NCBI RefSeq assembly: GCF_003265705.1
Contig: NW_020312894.1
Coordinates: 7,348,223-7,412,222, forward strand
Direction: 5' to 3'
Length of the DNA stretch: 64,000 nt
Origin: Callorhinus ursinus
Taxonomy: Eukaryota > Chordata > Mammalia > Carnivora > Otariidae
Every line of letters starts with the position of its first letter. Position 1 is the stretch's first letter. Of this stretch, positions 12,025 through 22,966 are shown piece after piece. The notes under the pieces were generated by a model. That model was not told the origin of the DNA. It saw only the letters and a program-made list of their open reading frames with translations, and ran no database searches. The position numbers and the translations under genes are program-made.

Positions 12025-12195
12025 AGATTTATTTATTCATTTTAGAGACGGGGAGGGGCAGAAGGAGAGGAAGACAAGCAGACTCCGAGCTGAGCGGGGA
12101 GCCCGACGCGGGGCTCCCTCCCAGGATCCGGAGATCATGACATGACCCGAAATCAAGAGTCGGGCACCCAAACAACTGAGCCACCCAGGCGCCCC
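12025..12195 (-). mobile_element. Can-SINE, perfect 13-base target-site duplication
   Basis: Reverse complement of a Can-SINE: tail 'aaagatttatttattc' on the left and head 'gagccacccaggcgcccc' on the right. It is bracketed by a perfect duplication CATTCTTTTTTAA at 12012-12024 and 12196-12208. The duplication ends in T-rich DNA as expected for L1-driven priming. Confidence 0.95.
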
Positions 12196-12209
12196 CATTC
12201 TTTTTTAAT

Positions 12210-12815
12210 TGTAAAAGTAATGTGTACCTGTTTTTATACCAGAACGTGTAAAAATTACATAAAGTAGTCAATGAAAGTAGATCCTCAACTGCCCCGGTAT
12301 CATCTCCCAGAGTGTGGCATAATCGTTTTGGAAATCCATTCCTATTCTACTTTTTAAAAAGTGCTTATTTCTGATTACAGAAGTGGTGGGTGTTCCTCTC
12401 AGGGGATGGAGACAAACACACAGGGATACACAAAAGTCAACTCGAATCCTGATGCAGGATTCCTGTTTTGATCTCTATCTTCCAGCCTTTATTCTAGGCA
12501 CATATGCCTGAATTACTGCAAAATTATGTTCACTCTATAATCCTACGATCTGATGTGCCCTTTTGACTTAATATGTCATGATCATTTTCCAATGCCACTA
12601 GATATTCTTATTGGCTGCAGAGTATTCCGTTGGATGACGTGTGTTGTTTTGTCTGTCCTGCCCCTATTGTCGAATATTCAGGATGCTTCTATTTCTTCAC
12701 TGATGCACGTCACGCCGTGACAAACCACGTGTGCAGGAGACCCCAAGAGCTTCACAGGATATGCTTCCAGATGGGGAAGTTCTTGGACAAAGGGTAAAAA
12801 CATTTTTGAGACTTT
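12210..12815 (-). mobile_element. Ancient L1M (L1M4/5-like) 3' fragment
   Basis: Reads on the minus strand as the end of an old L1. Recognisable segments on + are 'aatatgtcatgatcattttc' near 12572, 'ggctgcagagtattccgttgg' near 12616, 'cccctattgtcgaatattca' near 12661, and 'ggatatgcttccagatgg...gacaaagggtaaaaacattttt'. Coding capacity is lost. Confidence 0.65.
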
Positions 12816-13605
12816 TTTTTTTAACTCTTCTTTTACTTTTAATGATGCTTACAAACACCTGCCATTTAACTTAACCATTTTTGAGTGGACAGTTTGGTGG
12901 TATTAAGTATGTTCACATTGTTGTGCAACAGATCCCTAGTTCTTCAGTGTGCAAAACCGAAAACTCTGTGCCCATTAGACACTAATTCCCCTCCTCCTAG
13001 CCCTTGGCAACCCCTTTTTCCTTAGTGTTTTTATGACTTTGATTACTTTATAGATCTCATGTGAGTGAAATCATACAGTATTTGACCTTTTGTGTCTGCC
13101 TTATTTCCCTTGGCATAACGTGCTCAAGGCTCATCCATGTTGCAACTAAAGGTGTCAGAGCTTCCTTCCTTTTTAAGGCTGGATAATATTCCACTGTAGG
13201 GATGGACCACATTTTGTCAATCCGCTCATCCGTCAGTGGACAACTGGGTTGTTTCCACCTCTTGGCTCTTGTGAATAACACTGCAATAAACATAAGTATG
13301 CAAGTATCTCTTCAAGATCCCGCTTTCGGTTCCTTGGGGTGAATATCCAGAAGCAGAATTACTGGATCGTTTGTTAGCTCCATCCACTTTTCCGCAGAGG
13401 CTGCATGCACCGTTTTGCATTCCCGACAGCGCACGAGGGCTCCAAATTCTCCACATCCTTGCCAACATTTGTTGTTTTCTGTTCTTTCAATCATGGCCAT
13501 ACATCCTAATGGGTGTGAGGTGATCACTCATTGTGGTTTGATATGTATGTATTTCTCTAGTGTTTACTGATGTTGAGCATCTTTTCATATGCTTGTTGGC
13601 CACTT
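12816..13605 (-). mobile_element. L1ME/L1MB-type fragment with ORF2 C-terminus remnant
   Basis: The minus strand encodes broken pieces of the L1 ORF2 C-terminus. A frame near 13057-13293 contains MFIAVLFTRAKRWKQPSCP and a following VEYYPAL segment, and frames near 13226-13735 contain further ORF2-like blocks in other phases, so frameshifts separate them. The 3' UTR follows to the left ('cccattagacactaattccc', 'cccttggcaacccc'). The element is inactive: fragmentary, with no reverse transcriptase or endonuclease domain. Confidence 0.85.
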
Positions 13606-14200
13606 TTTTTTTTTTTTTGAGCCTTTGAATCCAAATTGCCAAAACTTCTTCCAGAAATGTTGTGCCAGTTGAAACGCTCGCCAGGAACGTGAGGGCATTT
13701 CTCCTTGCTTCTAGCCAACATTGAATACCCCTCAAGTTTTAAACTTTCCCCCCAACAATGTAGATGAAATATTAAGCAAGACATCTGCATTTGCCTTGTA
13801 ATGGCAGCAGCTAAATGCTATCTCTGAAGATAGAATGTCTGTGAGCCGGGCAATGCTGACCTCAATTTTCTCCTTCTACCAGTGACGTGGGATCCAAGTC
13901 TTTGTTTTCTTGGGCTTTCAGTGTCTTTTTCCTGTTTTAAACAGTTGCCCGGCCCCTGAGTTTTATCATTAAGATTTAAATTGCAATTGGATTTGGGGCA
14001 TTTTGAGCATTCACATCAAAGATTGCTCCAGAAGGAAGCCCTCGGGTTTGAGTGACAAGCTGAAGAGAACCTTGCCTTGTTATGCGTGGTTCTCCACACG
14101 GGCCCACTGTCTCACTCTGCTGTTCCTGCCAACTCCTCCGTAATACGGGAGAAATCAAAGCCTTAAGTAATAGGAGGTTACTTGCAAATGGTATTCTTTT
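13606..14200. other. T-run then candidate conserved noncoding DNA
   Basis: A T14 run at 13605-13618 marks the L1 boundary. 13780-14060 is unique and AT-rich, with 'aaatgctatctctgaagatag', 'gtttaaattgcaattggatt' near 13974 and 'cattcacatcaaagattgct' near 14010. The texture suggests a conserved noncoding element but this is unmeasured. Another T13 run lies near 14199. Confidence 0.25.
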
Positions 14201-15004
14201 TTTTTTTTTAATAGAGCAGTTCCTTGTTCATAAATGAAATTTATTGAAAACTCTTTTGAGAATCCTCAAGAGTAGACAGAGGCTGGACAGTCTGTTCCCA
14301 GCTACCAGTGGTGACAAGATGAAAGCAAGAAGACAGCTCTCTGCCGGCCACTAACATCCTCCCAAGGAGCCCTCTTTTTAAAATTAGGGTTTTGCACATT
14401 TCCAAAGTGTATCTTCATGTGAACTTGAAAGTTATGGCCACTTTTCAGTCTGGTCATCCCCTAGGAGTTCCACCCGTATTCACTTGAGCCAAGGGAACTC
14501 GGAGACTTCCAAAACGCAGCAAAGTGCCAGGCTTTCCCTGATGAGTATTTCCAGAAACAGCAGGGTTGGAGGGTTGTAAGGGCCCCCCAAGTATTCCTGA
14601 AATCACTCAGCGATTTGGTAACAGGCAAGGGTTTTAAGGAAGAGCCACCCGCCACGTCTCGTGGTATCGGCAGACCTATCACGCATTCATTTCTAGCCTA
14701 ACTCATCGTGAGAAAGTATGTGAAGCATATTATGGAAATTCATACAAAAAAGAAACAGTGGACAAGGAAGTTGGGTGCTCGTCAGGGTCCCAAGAGCACA
14801 CAAAGGCACACTCGAAATAGGATCATTTGAGGAGGGTTTGATTATAAGAACGTGGGTACAGGGAAGCCCCATGAGACGGTGCAGCAACCAAGGACTCACC
14901 ACCTGTCACCGCCTCTAGGTCCAAAGGGTAAGGAAAGGAAGAAGTTACTAGAACCCAGAAAGGGAGACATGTGGAGTGTCACAAGGAAGCCTGAAAGAAA
15001 GGAA
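14201..15004. other. Unannotated sequence
   Basis: No transposon, exon or RNA gene recognised. Short open frames on both strands have no interpretable features. Confidence 0.35.
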
Positions 15005-15357
15005 GTACTGACACCTGCTACGACACACAGATGAACCTTGAAAACATTATGCAAAGCAACAGAAGCCGGACAAGAGGCCACACAGGGTATGAGCCCACGT
15101 ACAGGAAATGTCCCAAATGGGCAAATCCACAGGGACAGAAGGTAGATTTGTGGCTGCTGGGGGCTGGGGGAGTGGGGTATAAGGAGTGACCGCTGATGGG
15201 TTCCAGGTTTCTTTCTGGGGTGATGAGCATGTCCTGGAACGAGATAGTGGTGATTGTTGCACAACTTTATCAATACGCTATAAACCTCTGCAATGGTGTA
15301 CATTAAAATGTTGCAATTCATGGTATGTGAACTATATCTTAATAAATTTTTAAAAAG
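15005..15357 (+). mobile_element. L1ME-type 3' end
   Basis: Contains the ordered landmarks of L1ME/L1MB 3' ends: 'cagatgaaccttgaaaacat' near 15029, 'gcaaatccacagggacagaa', 'gtggctgctgggggctggggg', 'ggggtgatgagcatgtcctgg', 'gtgtacattaaaatg' and a terminal 'tatatcttaataaatttttaaaa' near 15331-15354 serving as the polyA signal region. Confidence 0.85.
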
Positions 15358-16084
15358 AGCAGGGAGTATGACCTTTGGTAGAAAGGCAAAGTCAGCCCAA
15401 GACAACCTCGGGCGGTAATAGGAGGAAGGAGGGGAGTCTAGGGGAATAAATGCACTGACCTCGCTTTCCTCCCTCCCTCTGGTTGACTATGGCTCCCCAT
15501 TGGCCAAAGCCAACCAGAAGCCAGTGGGCAGGTGAACATCGGTGCAATATATACGGGTCAGCCTCCCATGGCAGAGAGCAGGGTAGGAAAGGGTGCAGAG
15601 TGGGTCGGGAGGGACAACGGAAGACATCTGGCACAGCAGAATGAAAGGAAAATAAGAATACATAAACAAGACAAAGCCAGGAACGGTGAGAGTGTACACA
15701 GTATCTCCTATAAGGTTCTCTCTAGTTGCTAGAATTAGTTCCGATGTGGGATATGAGCTTCCTAGCAACTAGCACAGAGAGGGGAATCTACCAGGAGGGG
15801 TGTGTGGTGTCCACTGAGTAAAAACAAGCTCCAGAGAAAGACATTCCACCGAAGGGTGGACACAGTGACATATGCTCTCCATTGAACAGCATGCTGCTGT
15901 TCTATGTGGGAAAGATGCAAAAGTAAAGTGGGCAAAGAATTTGCTGCCACTCTCTGCCAGCTCAAGACTCACAAGGACTTCCATCCCTACTCGCCCCTGG
16001 CAAGCTGCTTCTCCCTTTGAGGGGCCTCTCAATACGGCAACCACGGAAGGCGCCACTGCCCGGGGAGGTGGTCCCGCTCACCAG
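15358..16084. other. Unannotated sequence
   Basis: No repeat family or exon identified. A 169-codon minus frame ending at 15405 overlaps the L1ME copy and is not a gene. Confidence 0.35.
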
Positions 16085-16315
16085 TCAAGGGCCCAGTGGT
16101 GCGGTCAGACCGCTTGAAACCCAGGCTCTAACAGTTAATTCTCTATGACATATGGAAATGGACTTAGTCATCCCATGCCTCAGTTTCTCAGTCTGTAAAA
16201 CAGGAATAATTAAAATCCATACCTCACAGGGTTGTCGTGAAGATTAAGTGAAATAATTCATGGCAAGGACTTAGCCCTGCTCCTGGCATACAGTAAGAGC
16301 TTAATAAATGTCTAG
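16085..16315 (+). mobile_element. MIR SINE, nearly full length
   Basis: Matches the MIR consensus in order: 'cttgaaacccaggctctaac', 'catgcctcagtttctcagtctgtaaaacaggaataat' (16175-16210), 'cctcacagggttgtcgtgaagattaagtga' (16224-16253), 'ctggcatacagtaagagctt' and 'aataaatgt' at the end. It is followed at 16322-16346 by a short tandem of TTGACTATAA. Confidence 0.9.
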
Positions 16316-16384
16316 GTAGACTCTATTGACTATAATTGACTATAATGATCTAAGAGTTGACGAGCCCTGCATGATCATCTCCTT

Positions 16385-16505
16385 TCATTTGCTCATTTTT
16401 ACCAGGGAGGAAAAGGAGGCCCCGAGAGGGGCCTGACCTACCCCAAACCACATGGCTAGAAGAAAGGCAGAGAGAAGGAAAGAATCAGGCTTCTGGTCTC
16501 ATTGA
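16385..16505 (-). mobile_element. MIR fragment
   Basis: Reverse-oriented MIR: a degenerate 'ttttaccagggaggaaaaggaggccccgagagg' (16400-16438) followed by 'ccaaaccacatggctagaag' and a final 'caggcttctggtctc'. It corresponds to the gagaaactgaggc/caaggtcacacagctag part of the element. Confidence 0.65.
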
Positions 16506-17032
16506 GCCACGGTGATTCTCCGCTGTGGCTTCAGTGTCTATGTTTTGCCTGGGAACAACTCTCTGGGCAAGCCATATGGACTGCAGATGCAGAAAAAGCA
16601 AAAATCTCAGCACTGAGTTCCTACTGTGCATGCAGGCGGCACTCAGGACACGCTCATGCCATGAATCTGTGAGGTTTTGTCACCGGTAAGGGCACACCAG
16701 GAGCTGGGGCCTGTGCCCAGTTCTCTGCCTCTCTAGTGCCTGATGATACAGGACCCTGGCATAAATGAGGTGCCTAGCAAGTATTTCACGTGTATTAATC
16801 ATTAACATCTGTGGCTACTGACAAATAGCTACATGGGAAAAGCCCAGTTGGGATTATGGCCTGTATCAGAAGTTTAAATTCTCAGCCCACCTACAAAAGG
16901 TTGCATTAAGACATGGCTGCAATCTGCCCAAAAAGTCTGGCTTGCCCACAGTGACATGACAGTGAAAATGCCATGTAGGTGACACATGAACTCGTCCCAG
17001 AGACTATCCTTGGGATAATACCCATCTGTGAT

Positions 17033-17425
17033 GGGTAAAGGTGTGTCCCCTCAACTGACGTGTCAGGGGCTAACCCCTGGCACCTATGAATGCAATCTTA
17101 TCTGGAAATAAGGTCTTTGCGGATATAACCAAGTTAAGATGAGGTCATCCCGGATTGGGGTGGGCCCTGACCCAGTGACTGGTGCTGTCCCTATAAAAAG
17201 AGAAAACAGAGATGCAAATACAGATACACGGGGAGACAGAGGCAGAGATTGGAGTCATGCATCCACCAGGGACGCCAGGGATGGCCAGCAATTACCCGAA
17301 GCTGAAAGAGGCAAAGAAGGCTCCTCTCAGGCCTTCAGAGAGAGCATGGCCCTGCCAACCACCTTGATTTCAGATTTCTGGCCTCCAGAACTCAAGAGAA
17401 CAGATTCCAGTTTCAAGTCACTTAA
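17033..17425 (+). mobile_element. MaLR solo LTR (MLT1-like)
   Basis: The sequence follows a recognisable MaLR LTR: 'ggggctaacccctggcacctatgaatgcaa' (17069-17098), 'cttatctggaaataaggtct', 'gttaagatgaggtcat' near 17133, 'gggtgggccctgac', 'tccctataaaaagag', 'aggcagagattggagtcatgc', 'ctgaaagaggcaaagaagg' and 'tggcctccagaactcaagag' near 17381. The 3' end is truncated before the usual AATAAA tail. There are no internal viral genes. Confidence 0.75.
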
Positions 17426-17514
17426 TTTGCAGTCCATCCCTGTTCTCAAATTTCCTGTCGATTTCAGCCGAAGGAGAAACTGGACGGGTAAGATAGAAAT
17501 TATACCAACAGCGT

Positions 17515-17640
17515 CTACCCCTCACTGAGCTCCTATTATGTGCCAGGCTCTGAACCAGATGTTTCCATAATTTATCTCTTCGCATCCTGTCAGTAATCTT
17601 ATGAGCCAAGTGCTCAAGGATTCATGGACACACAGTTATG
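17515..17640 (-). mobile_element. MIR fragment
   Basis: Reverse-oriented 5'-ward MIR pattern: 'tgagctcctattatgtgccaggctctg' (17526-17552) followed by 'tttatctcttcgcatcctgt' and 'aatcttatgagccaag', matching the 'actcatttaatcctcacaac' block in degenerate form. Confidence 0.75.
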
Positions 17641-18110
17641 GACACTCGCCACTGAAACTTCCTTAGCATGGGTTCCCCAGAAGCAGAACTGCAGACAAGG
17701 TCTTGGGGGAAGGGGGTTTTTTTGGGAAGTGATCCCAGAAAGCAGGAGTGAGGGTGTAGGGAGGGGGAATGGGCATCAGGGGCTTGATGATCCTGGGAAC
17801 TCTGCAAAGTGTACAGAACCCATTTCAGAGCTATACGTCCAAAGAGCAGGAGCCCAGAGCATTTACTCACTGGCTCTTGTCCTCCTGATGTCAACTGCTT
17901 GTGGGAATCCCCCCCACACACACACTTTATCTCCCCTGAACTTCGGGGCTGTATCTAAGTGCAGGTGAATGTGATTCTTTGATACTGGAGAAGGCTCGGG
18001 GCAGAATGCAGGCTGCTCACGAGGTGTGTGCTGTCAGGATGGGGAAAGCCTGAGCTTGAATCTCACCATGCACCTCATCTTGCTATTAAAATCAGAGGCA
18101 GGTCAAAAAG
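17641..18110. other. Unannotated sequence
   Basis: No exon or RNA gene recognised. 'gtgatcccagaaagcagga' near 17728 recalls a common LTR-like interspersed repeat, but I cannot name it with confidence. Confidence 0.3.
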
Positions 18111-18111
18111 A

Positions 18112-18292
18112 TTTGGGGGGAGGGGTGTGCGTCTGGCTATTTGCAGGGCCCAGTGCAAAATGAAACATGCAGGGTACCTTGTTGAAAAATTATTAGAAAT
18201 GTCAAGTTGGCAGCTACAGAGCATCAGACCAGCACAGAGTCTTTCTAACTGCTCAGATTGCAGCCACGAAGCCGGCCTGGGGTGGGGAGCCC
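18112..18292 (+). repeat. Dispersed ~180-base repeat, copy 1
   Basis: Shares an ordered set of segments with 21178-21356 in the same orientation: 'cccagtgcaaaatgaa', 'ccttgttgaaaaattat', 'gaaatgtcaagttggcagctacagagcat' (18197-18225), 'ccagcacagag' and 'cacgaagccggcctg'. It is an old interspersed repeat by its divergence. I recognise the pattern as common in mammals but cannot assign the family name safely. Confidence 0.6.
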
Positions 18293-19045
18293 AGTGGCAT
18301 CTGCACTAAGTGCCTGCTGGGGGCCAGGCACCAAATGAATGCTTTTACATATGCAATAATAAATGGTAGTTATTTGTATCCTTCCTTATATCGATCACAT
18401 CAAATAGTCCTCTTCGGTGGGAATAAATTTAGATGAATGCATGTTGCTTCGTAGCCAAGGACTCCCTAAATGCACACTAGCTTTACCACTTGCTGGCTGA
18501 GAGCTACCTTGAGCCAAACCTGTACAACTTTTAATCCCAGTGCAAACGCATTTGGCCAAACCCTGAGCGCTACATCACCATGTTGTTACGGTTTTCCTGA
18601 TTATCATCTATGACATCAGAAAATCACAAATTTCTTGTTAGGCTGAGATTTCACATAAATAGGGGTTTCTCTGCTTTACCCAATCTAACTCTGTCAAAAT
18701 GCCCCAGATGTGGCATATCATTTTTTCCTATCATCAAAACACAGATTTGTCAGATCATGGGGCTTACGTGCTTATAGCTTTATGAACAGTAATTTCTCCA
18801 GGCCCCAGAGAGCTACACACCCTCCCTGATCCAGGTCCGCAAATACTGAAGTTACTGGCTCTAATCTGGGCACACCCTCAAATTCCAAAGAGAAGCAGGA
18901 AGACGGCCCAACATCTGCTCAAAAAGCCTGCACACCTCATAACAACCAGATGGAGTGTGTGAACCTCAACTGGATCCTGGATCCAAAAAAAAAAAAAAAA
19001 AAAACTACAAAAGACATTTTGAGACAATTGGGGAAATTTGAAAAT
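18293..19045. other. Unannotated AT-rich sequence
   Basis: No gene recognised. An A21 run at 18984-19004 follows a direct repeat of GGATCC (18973-18983); its origin is unclear. Confidence 0.3.
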
Positions 19046-19049
19046 AGTC

Positions 19050-19365
19050 TGAGAATGAGTGCTTCCCAAACTCTCCATGGTAAAGGACCAGTGTTTGGTG
19101 GTTGTTTTTTGGCATGACTCAGACTGATGCTTTTGTAAAATATAATAAAAGTGAATTTCTTGAAAAATAAAATTAAAAATATATAAAATGTAACCTCAGA
19201 CCCTTTATTAAACTGAACAGATCTAAAATTGCCCTGTCAAAATGCTATGTACGTTTCTAAAAACCTGCTCTCAATTTTGTGATTTAGTTTTTGCTATAGA
19301 CCTATTAGAAAAGGTCTGTGGGTTGGCCCCCAGTGCACTGACCACATATTGAACAGCACTGAATT
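19050..19365. mobile_element. Possible nonautonomous hAT-type DNA transposon
   Basis: Begins 'gagtgcttcccaaactctcc' near 19057 and ends 'attgaacagcactg' near 19352-19365. The two ends resemble imperfect terminal inverted repeats of the CAGTGCTT type used by mammalian hAT-Charlie/Cheshire relatives. The interior is AT-rich and noncoding. Family is unconfirmed. Confidence 0.35.
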
Positions 19366-19645
19366 GAGAGCCCTGGTATTAAAAGGTATTGTTAATTTTC
19401 ATAGGTGTGATGAGATATTAGGATTTTGTAGCAGAAGATCTTTATTCTTTAGGACTTACATGCTGGAGTATTTAGGAGTGAAACATCAGGATGTCTGCAA
19501 TTTACACTCACACGGTTCAAGAAAATATTATCTATGACTACAGAGAGGAAAATGCTAAGCAAATGTGACAAAATGTGAACAACTGATTCCAATAGGTGGT
19601 GGGCCCCTGGGTCTGCATTGTACTATTAAATCAACTGTTCTATAG

Positions 19646-19847
19646 GGGCGCCTGGGTGGCTCAGTCACTAAGCGTCTGCCTTCAGCTCAGGTCACCATCC
19701 CAGGGTCCTGGGATCGAGCCCCGCATCGGGCTCCCTGCTCCGCGGGAAGCCTGCTTCTCCCTCTCCCACTCCCCCTGCTTGTGCTCTCTCTCTCGCTGTG
19801 TCTCACTCTGTCAAATAAATAAAATCTTTAAAAATAAATAAATAAAT
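19646..19847 (+). mobile_element. Can-SINE with 18-base target-site duplication
   Basis: Complete element with head ggggcgcctgggtggctcag, 'gggatcgagccccgcatcgg', a CT block and an AATAAATAAAATC/(AAAT)n tail. Flanks are aaatcaactgttctatag at 19628-19645 and aaatcagctgttctatag at 19848-19865 (one mismatch in 18). Confidence 0.97.
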
Positions 19848-20639
19848 AAATCAGCTGTTCTATAGATTTGAACAGTCCTGAAATGAAAAGTTGGAGTGGG
19901 GGAGAGAAACGAGCAGACCACCACTTCATTTCTTCCTCGCACAAATTAAATGTGAAGGGAAGCCGCCAGAGAGACATGGGCCCCGGGGGGCGCAGAGTGC
20001 ACTCACATTCCCACATCCCAGTGAGCACCAGGCAGGCCGGCCAGCAGAGTCAGGGAAAACCTGAGAGGCTCCCCAGCCCTGCGGTGTCAACCCAGGCCCC
20101 ACAGCTTGTCTGCTGGGAGGCCTTGGCCAGTGACCCAACCTTGGAGCCTCAGCATCCTCACGTGAAATGCAGGGGCCTCCCTAGCTATGTGAATAATGAC
20201 GCTCTTCTGGGACCAGTGAGTGTGCCATGAATGGTGGCTATGGGCAGCACGGGCTCCCCTGACTAGCTGACCTGATTTTTTTTTAAGTACAGAGTTCCCC
20301 AGGGAGGACTGACTCTCACCAGTCAGCTCCATCATTAGAGCATTTTACAGGTGATTGAACTGCAGCTACATTGAGAGCTTTAGACCCTAAAACCAACTCT
20401 AGTTGGAACTAAATAATTTCCTTTGATGATGGAACTCCTTTCCCCTGTGTGCAATAATTCCAGGAGGCTGACTACCCCACTCCCCTGCCCTCCTTGGCCA
20501 TTCCCAGCAGTGGCCCCACCATGGATGGCCCCACCATGGGCCCAGCTACTTGGGCTGAGTCAGCGTCTGTGGCTGCATGACTCTGGTGTTAGTCACAGCT
20601 GCTCACATGTCTGAAGGCCTGGGTGTCATGGGCCTGCCC

Positions 20640-20884
20640 CGCTGTAGGAAAATTAACATTCCAAGGGGAGGGTCAATGCTGGACATGTGACATCACGAGG
20701 CCAGGGGACTTTTAGACTCATGTTGGCTTCAGTTTGATGCCATGGGCCACTGATAGAGAATTCTAGGCTTTCCCACACTCTGTTCCACTATGCAAGAACT
20801 GGGCCTATTTTATCTAGTATTTAAGTTAGTTTCCCAAGGTGGTTGAAATGCAGTGAATTCTGAGAGTTTGAGAACCACCCTGCA
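20640..20884. other. Unique DNA ending in a possible hAT (MER5-like) remnant
   Basis: The end 'gagagtttgagaaccacc' (20862-20879) resembles the terminal segment of MER5-type hAT elements, which usually end in 'gtttgagaaccactg'. The rest is not recognised. The next Can-SINE landed at this end. Confidence 0.3.
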
Positions 20885-21111
20885 GGGGCACCTGGGTGGT
20901 GCAGTCAGTTAAGCATCTGACTCTTGGTTTCAGCTCAGGTCATGATCTCAGGGTTGTGATCTCAGGGTCGTGAGATCGAGCCTGGTGTCAGGCTCCACAC
21001 TCAGCAAGAGTTGTACTTGAGATTCTCTCTCCCTCTACCCCTACTGTTCCGCACACGTTCTCTCGCTCTCTCTCTAAAATAAGTAAATCGTTAAAAAAAA
21101 AAAAAAAAAAA
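20885..21111 (+). mobile_element. Can-SINE, older subtype with internal duplication
   Basis: Head 'ggggcacctgggtggtgcag', the 'gactcttggtttcagctcagg' box typical of SINEC_c, and a long CT block with an A20 tail. The short motif 'tgatctcagggt' is duplicated at 20944-20955 and 20958-20969. Flanks agaaccaccctgca at 20871-20884 and agaaccacctgca at 21112-21124 form the target duplication, with one base missing on the right. Confidence 0.93.
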
Positions 21112-21177
21112 AGAACCACCTGCACATTAGGTCTGCCGCTTGCTGGCTGAGGGACCTCAGACTAGACACTTAATCAG

Positions 21178-21356
21178 TAGTGGCTATATAATTTGTGGGG
21201 TCCAATGCAAAATAAAGATGCAAGTCTCCTTGTTCAAAATTATGATGAATTTCAAGATGGCAACTGCAGAGCATGAAACCAAGCATGGGGCCCTTCCGTG
21301 TGGGGGGGGCCTTGTGTGACTGCATGGGCCACAGCCCATGGATCTGGCCCTGCACC
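21178..21356 (+). repeat. Dispersed ~180-base repeat, copy 2
   Basis: Same order as copy 1 at 18112: 'tccaatgcaaaataaa', 'ccttgttcaaaattat', 'gaatttcaagatggcaactgcagagcat' (21246-21273), 'accaagcatgggg' and 'gatctggccctg'. The two copies are diverged, so they are separate old insertions of one family and not a recent segmental duplication. Confidence 0.6.
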
Positions 21357-21704
21357 TAAGCCTCTGGGAGCTTCACCTTTGTCACAGATGGCAGTGGCGT
21401 TTGATCCGCACCTCGAATTAGGGTGAGGATTAAATGAGATGATACTTGGGCCAGCGTAGCACCCCTGCGATCCTCTATCCTTGGAGGGAGGAACCAGTTC
21501 AGGTGAATCTTTGTACCAAGGGCCCAGCCCAGGCCGGGCATGGAGCAGACCCTCCTTCAGTGTTTGTTGAGTAGAAGTAGCTCAATATGTTTGTTTATTT
21601 TCTCCGTATGTTACATTGCAGATTCACTCATTTCTGTGGATCTGCATGCTTGTTTTTGTTTTCCTAGGACTAGAGACACTGTTTTTTCAAAGAATTCAGG
21701 CAGA

Positions 21705-21740
21705 GTGTGTGTGTGCGCGCGCACGCGCGCGTGTGTGTGT
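21705..21740. repeat. 36-base alternating GT/GC tract (Z-DNA prone)
   Basis: Strict purine-pyrimidine alternation: GT repeats, then GCGCGC, GCAC, GCGCGC, and GT repeats again. The arrangement is near-symmetric. Such tracts adopt Z-DNA under negative supercoiling. Confidence 0.85.
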
Positions 21741-21879
21741 TTAATTAAAAAATAAAAGTGATGGAGGAAAAAAGTGATGGGCTTAAACCCACATGCCAAT
21801 TAAATCTTGAAACGGAGAACTTCACCCACTCTGATCTGTACCCCTCACCCACAGGGCAGGAGCGTGGAGTCTGAATGCA

Positions 21880-22210
21880 CAGTTGAAAAGGGGCCACAAC
21901 ATCTGTAAAGCAATATGTACTTGGTGATTAGATTAATTATGAATCACAAAGTGATTATATTATAGTCACAAAGAGCACAGCTATGTTACAAAACAGAGTG
22001 GCAAAACTCCCACCTCCATTCAGGACAGCGACTGGGAGCTTCAGATAACTGTGCTTCCGAAGTGAGCCGGATCCGGAACAGCAGAGCTTGGCAAGTGGCT
22101 AGGTGAGTGAGCGGTAGAGTCCCAACCCCAGCCACTCTCGCTGCCCAGACCCTTGAAATACTCAAGTGTGCACAACTAGTCAATTTTACTGCACAAAACA
22201 GTTCCAATAA
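21880..22210. promoter_or_regulatory. Candidate conserved noncoding element
   Basis: Transposon-free block with 'ggtgattagattaattatga' near 21933-21952, 'cacaaagtgattatattata' and 'tcagataactgtgcttccg'. It combines homeodomain and GATA-like cores and has no coding capacity. Conservation is untested. Confidence 0.3.
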
Positions 22211-22554
22211 AAGGACCCACTATTATCTAGGGCCACTGTCTTTTTTTTCCCCCTACAACCGTTGGTTCCTGGAAATGGAACAGGAGAGAGATAGGGGACT
22301 GAGAAATAAAGACGTCAGTTGGAGGTCTGTGATTATGGCAGAGGGAAAGCCCCAGCAGCGGGCCTGTCCCGGGGGCCTTTTCTAGCCCCCCCCCACCCCG
22401 TTCCTGGTTCCAAGAGACATCAGAGTGGCTCCGAGGGAGGCACAAAGCAGGGAAGGAATTATGCCTTCCTGCTTAAAGGCTCCTAAACGGGAGGAAGAAA
22501 TGCTTTACCAACTCCACGCTTCACACTGGGGCTGTGGATTTCATTTCCTTCACT

Positions 22555-22739
22555 ACTTCTTGAAAAACTTTGTATCTTGAAATAATTTCTAAATTTACAG
22601 GTTAGAACTCCCATGTACCCATCACCCTAATTCACCAGTTTTTAACATTTTGCTACATTTGCCTTATGTACGTTATTATTTTTTCTGAACCGTTTGCATA
22701 CATCATTTCTCTTTGCCCCTTCCCTCTTTAAATTATAAA
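22555..22739 (-). mobile_element. Old L1 3' UTR fragment
   Basis: Plus-strand 'cttgaaataatttctaaatttacagg' (22577-22602), 'ctcccatgtacccatcaccc', 'ttcaccagtttttaacattttgctacatttgc' (22631-22662) follow the reverse complement of L1M 3' regions. Confidence 0.6.
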
Positions 22740-22752
22740 AATAATATAACAA

Positions 22753-22953
22753 TGGGGCGCCTGGGTGGCTCAGTCGTTAAGCGGCTGCCTCCGGCTCAGG
22801 CTCAGGTCACGATCCCAGGGTCCTGGGATGGAGTCCTGCATCGGGCTCCCTGCCCCGCAGGAAGCCTGCTTCTCTCTCTCCCTCTGCCCCGGCTTGTGTT
22901 CCTGCTCTCGCTATCTCTCTCTCTCTGTCAAATAAATAAAAATTAAAAAAAAT
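22753..22953 (+). mobile_element. Can-SINE inserted at the edge of another
   Basis: Complete element with head ggggcgcctgggtggctcag and a short A-rich tail. The hexamer GGCTCA is duplicated near 22793-22804. The target duplication aataatataacaa lies at 22740-22752 and 22954-22966, directly abutting the next SINE. Confidence 0.95.
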
Positions 22954-22966
22954 AATAATATAACAA

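Noticed and set aside
13057..13735. Minus-strand frames resembling a reverse-transcriptase-bearing gene
   Set aside because: They are broken remnants of the L1 ORF2 C-terminus, already annotated as a dead element.
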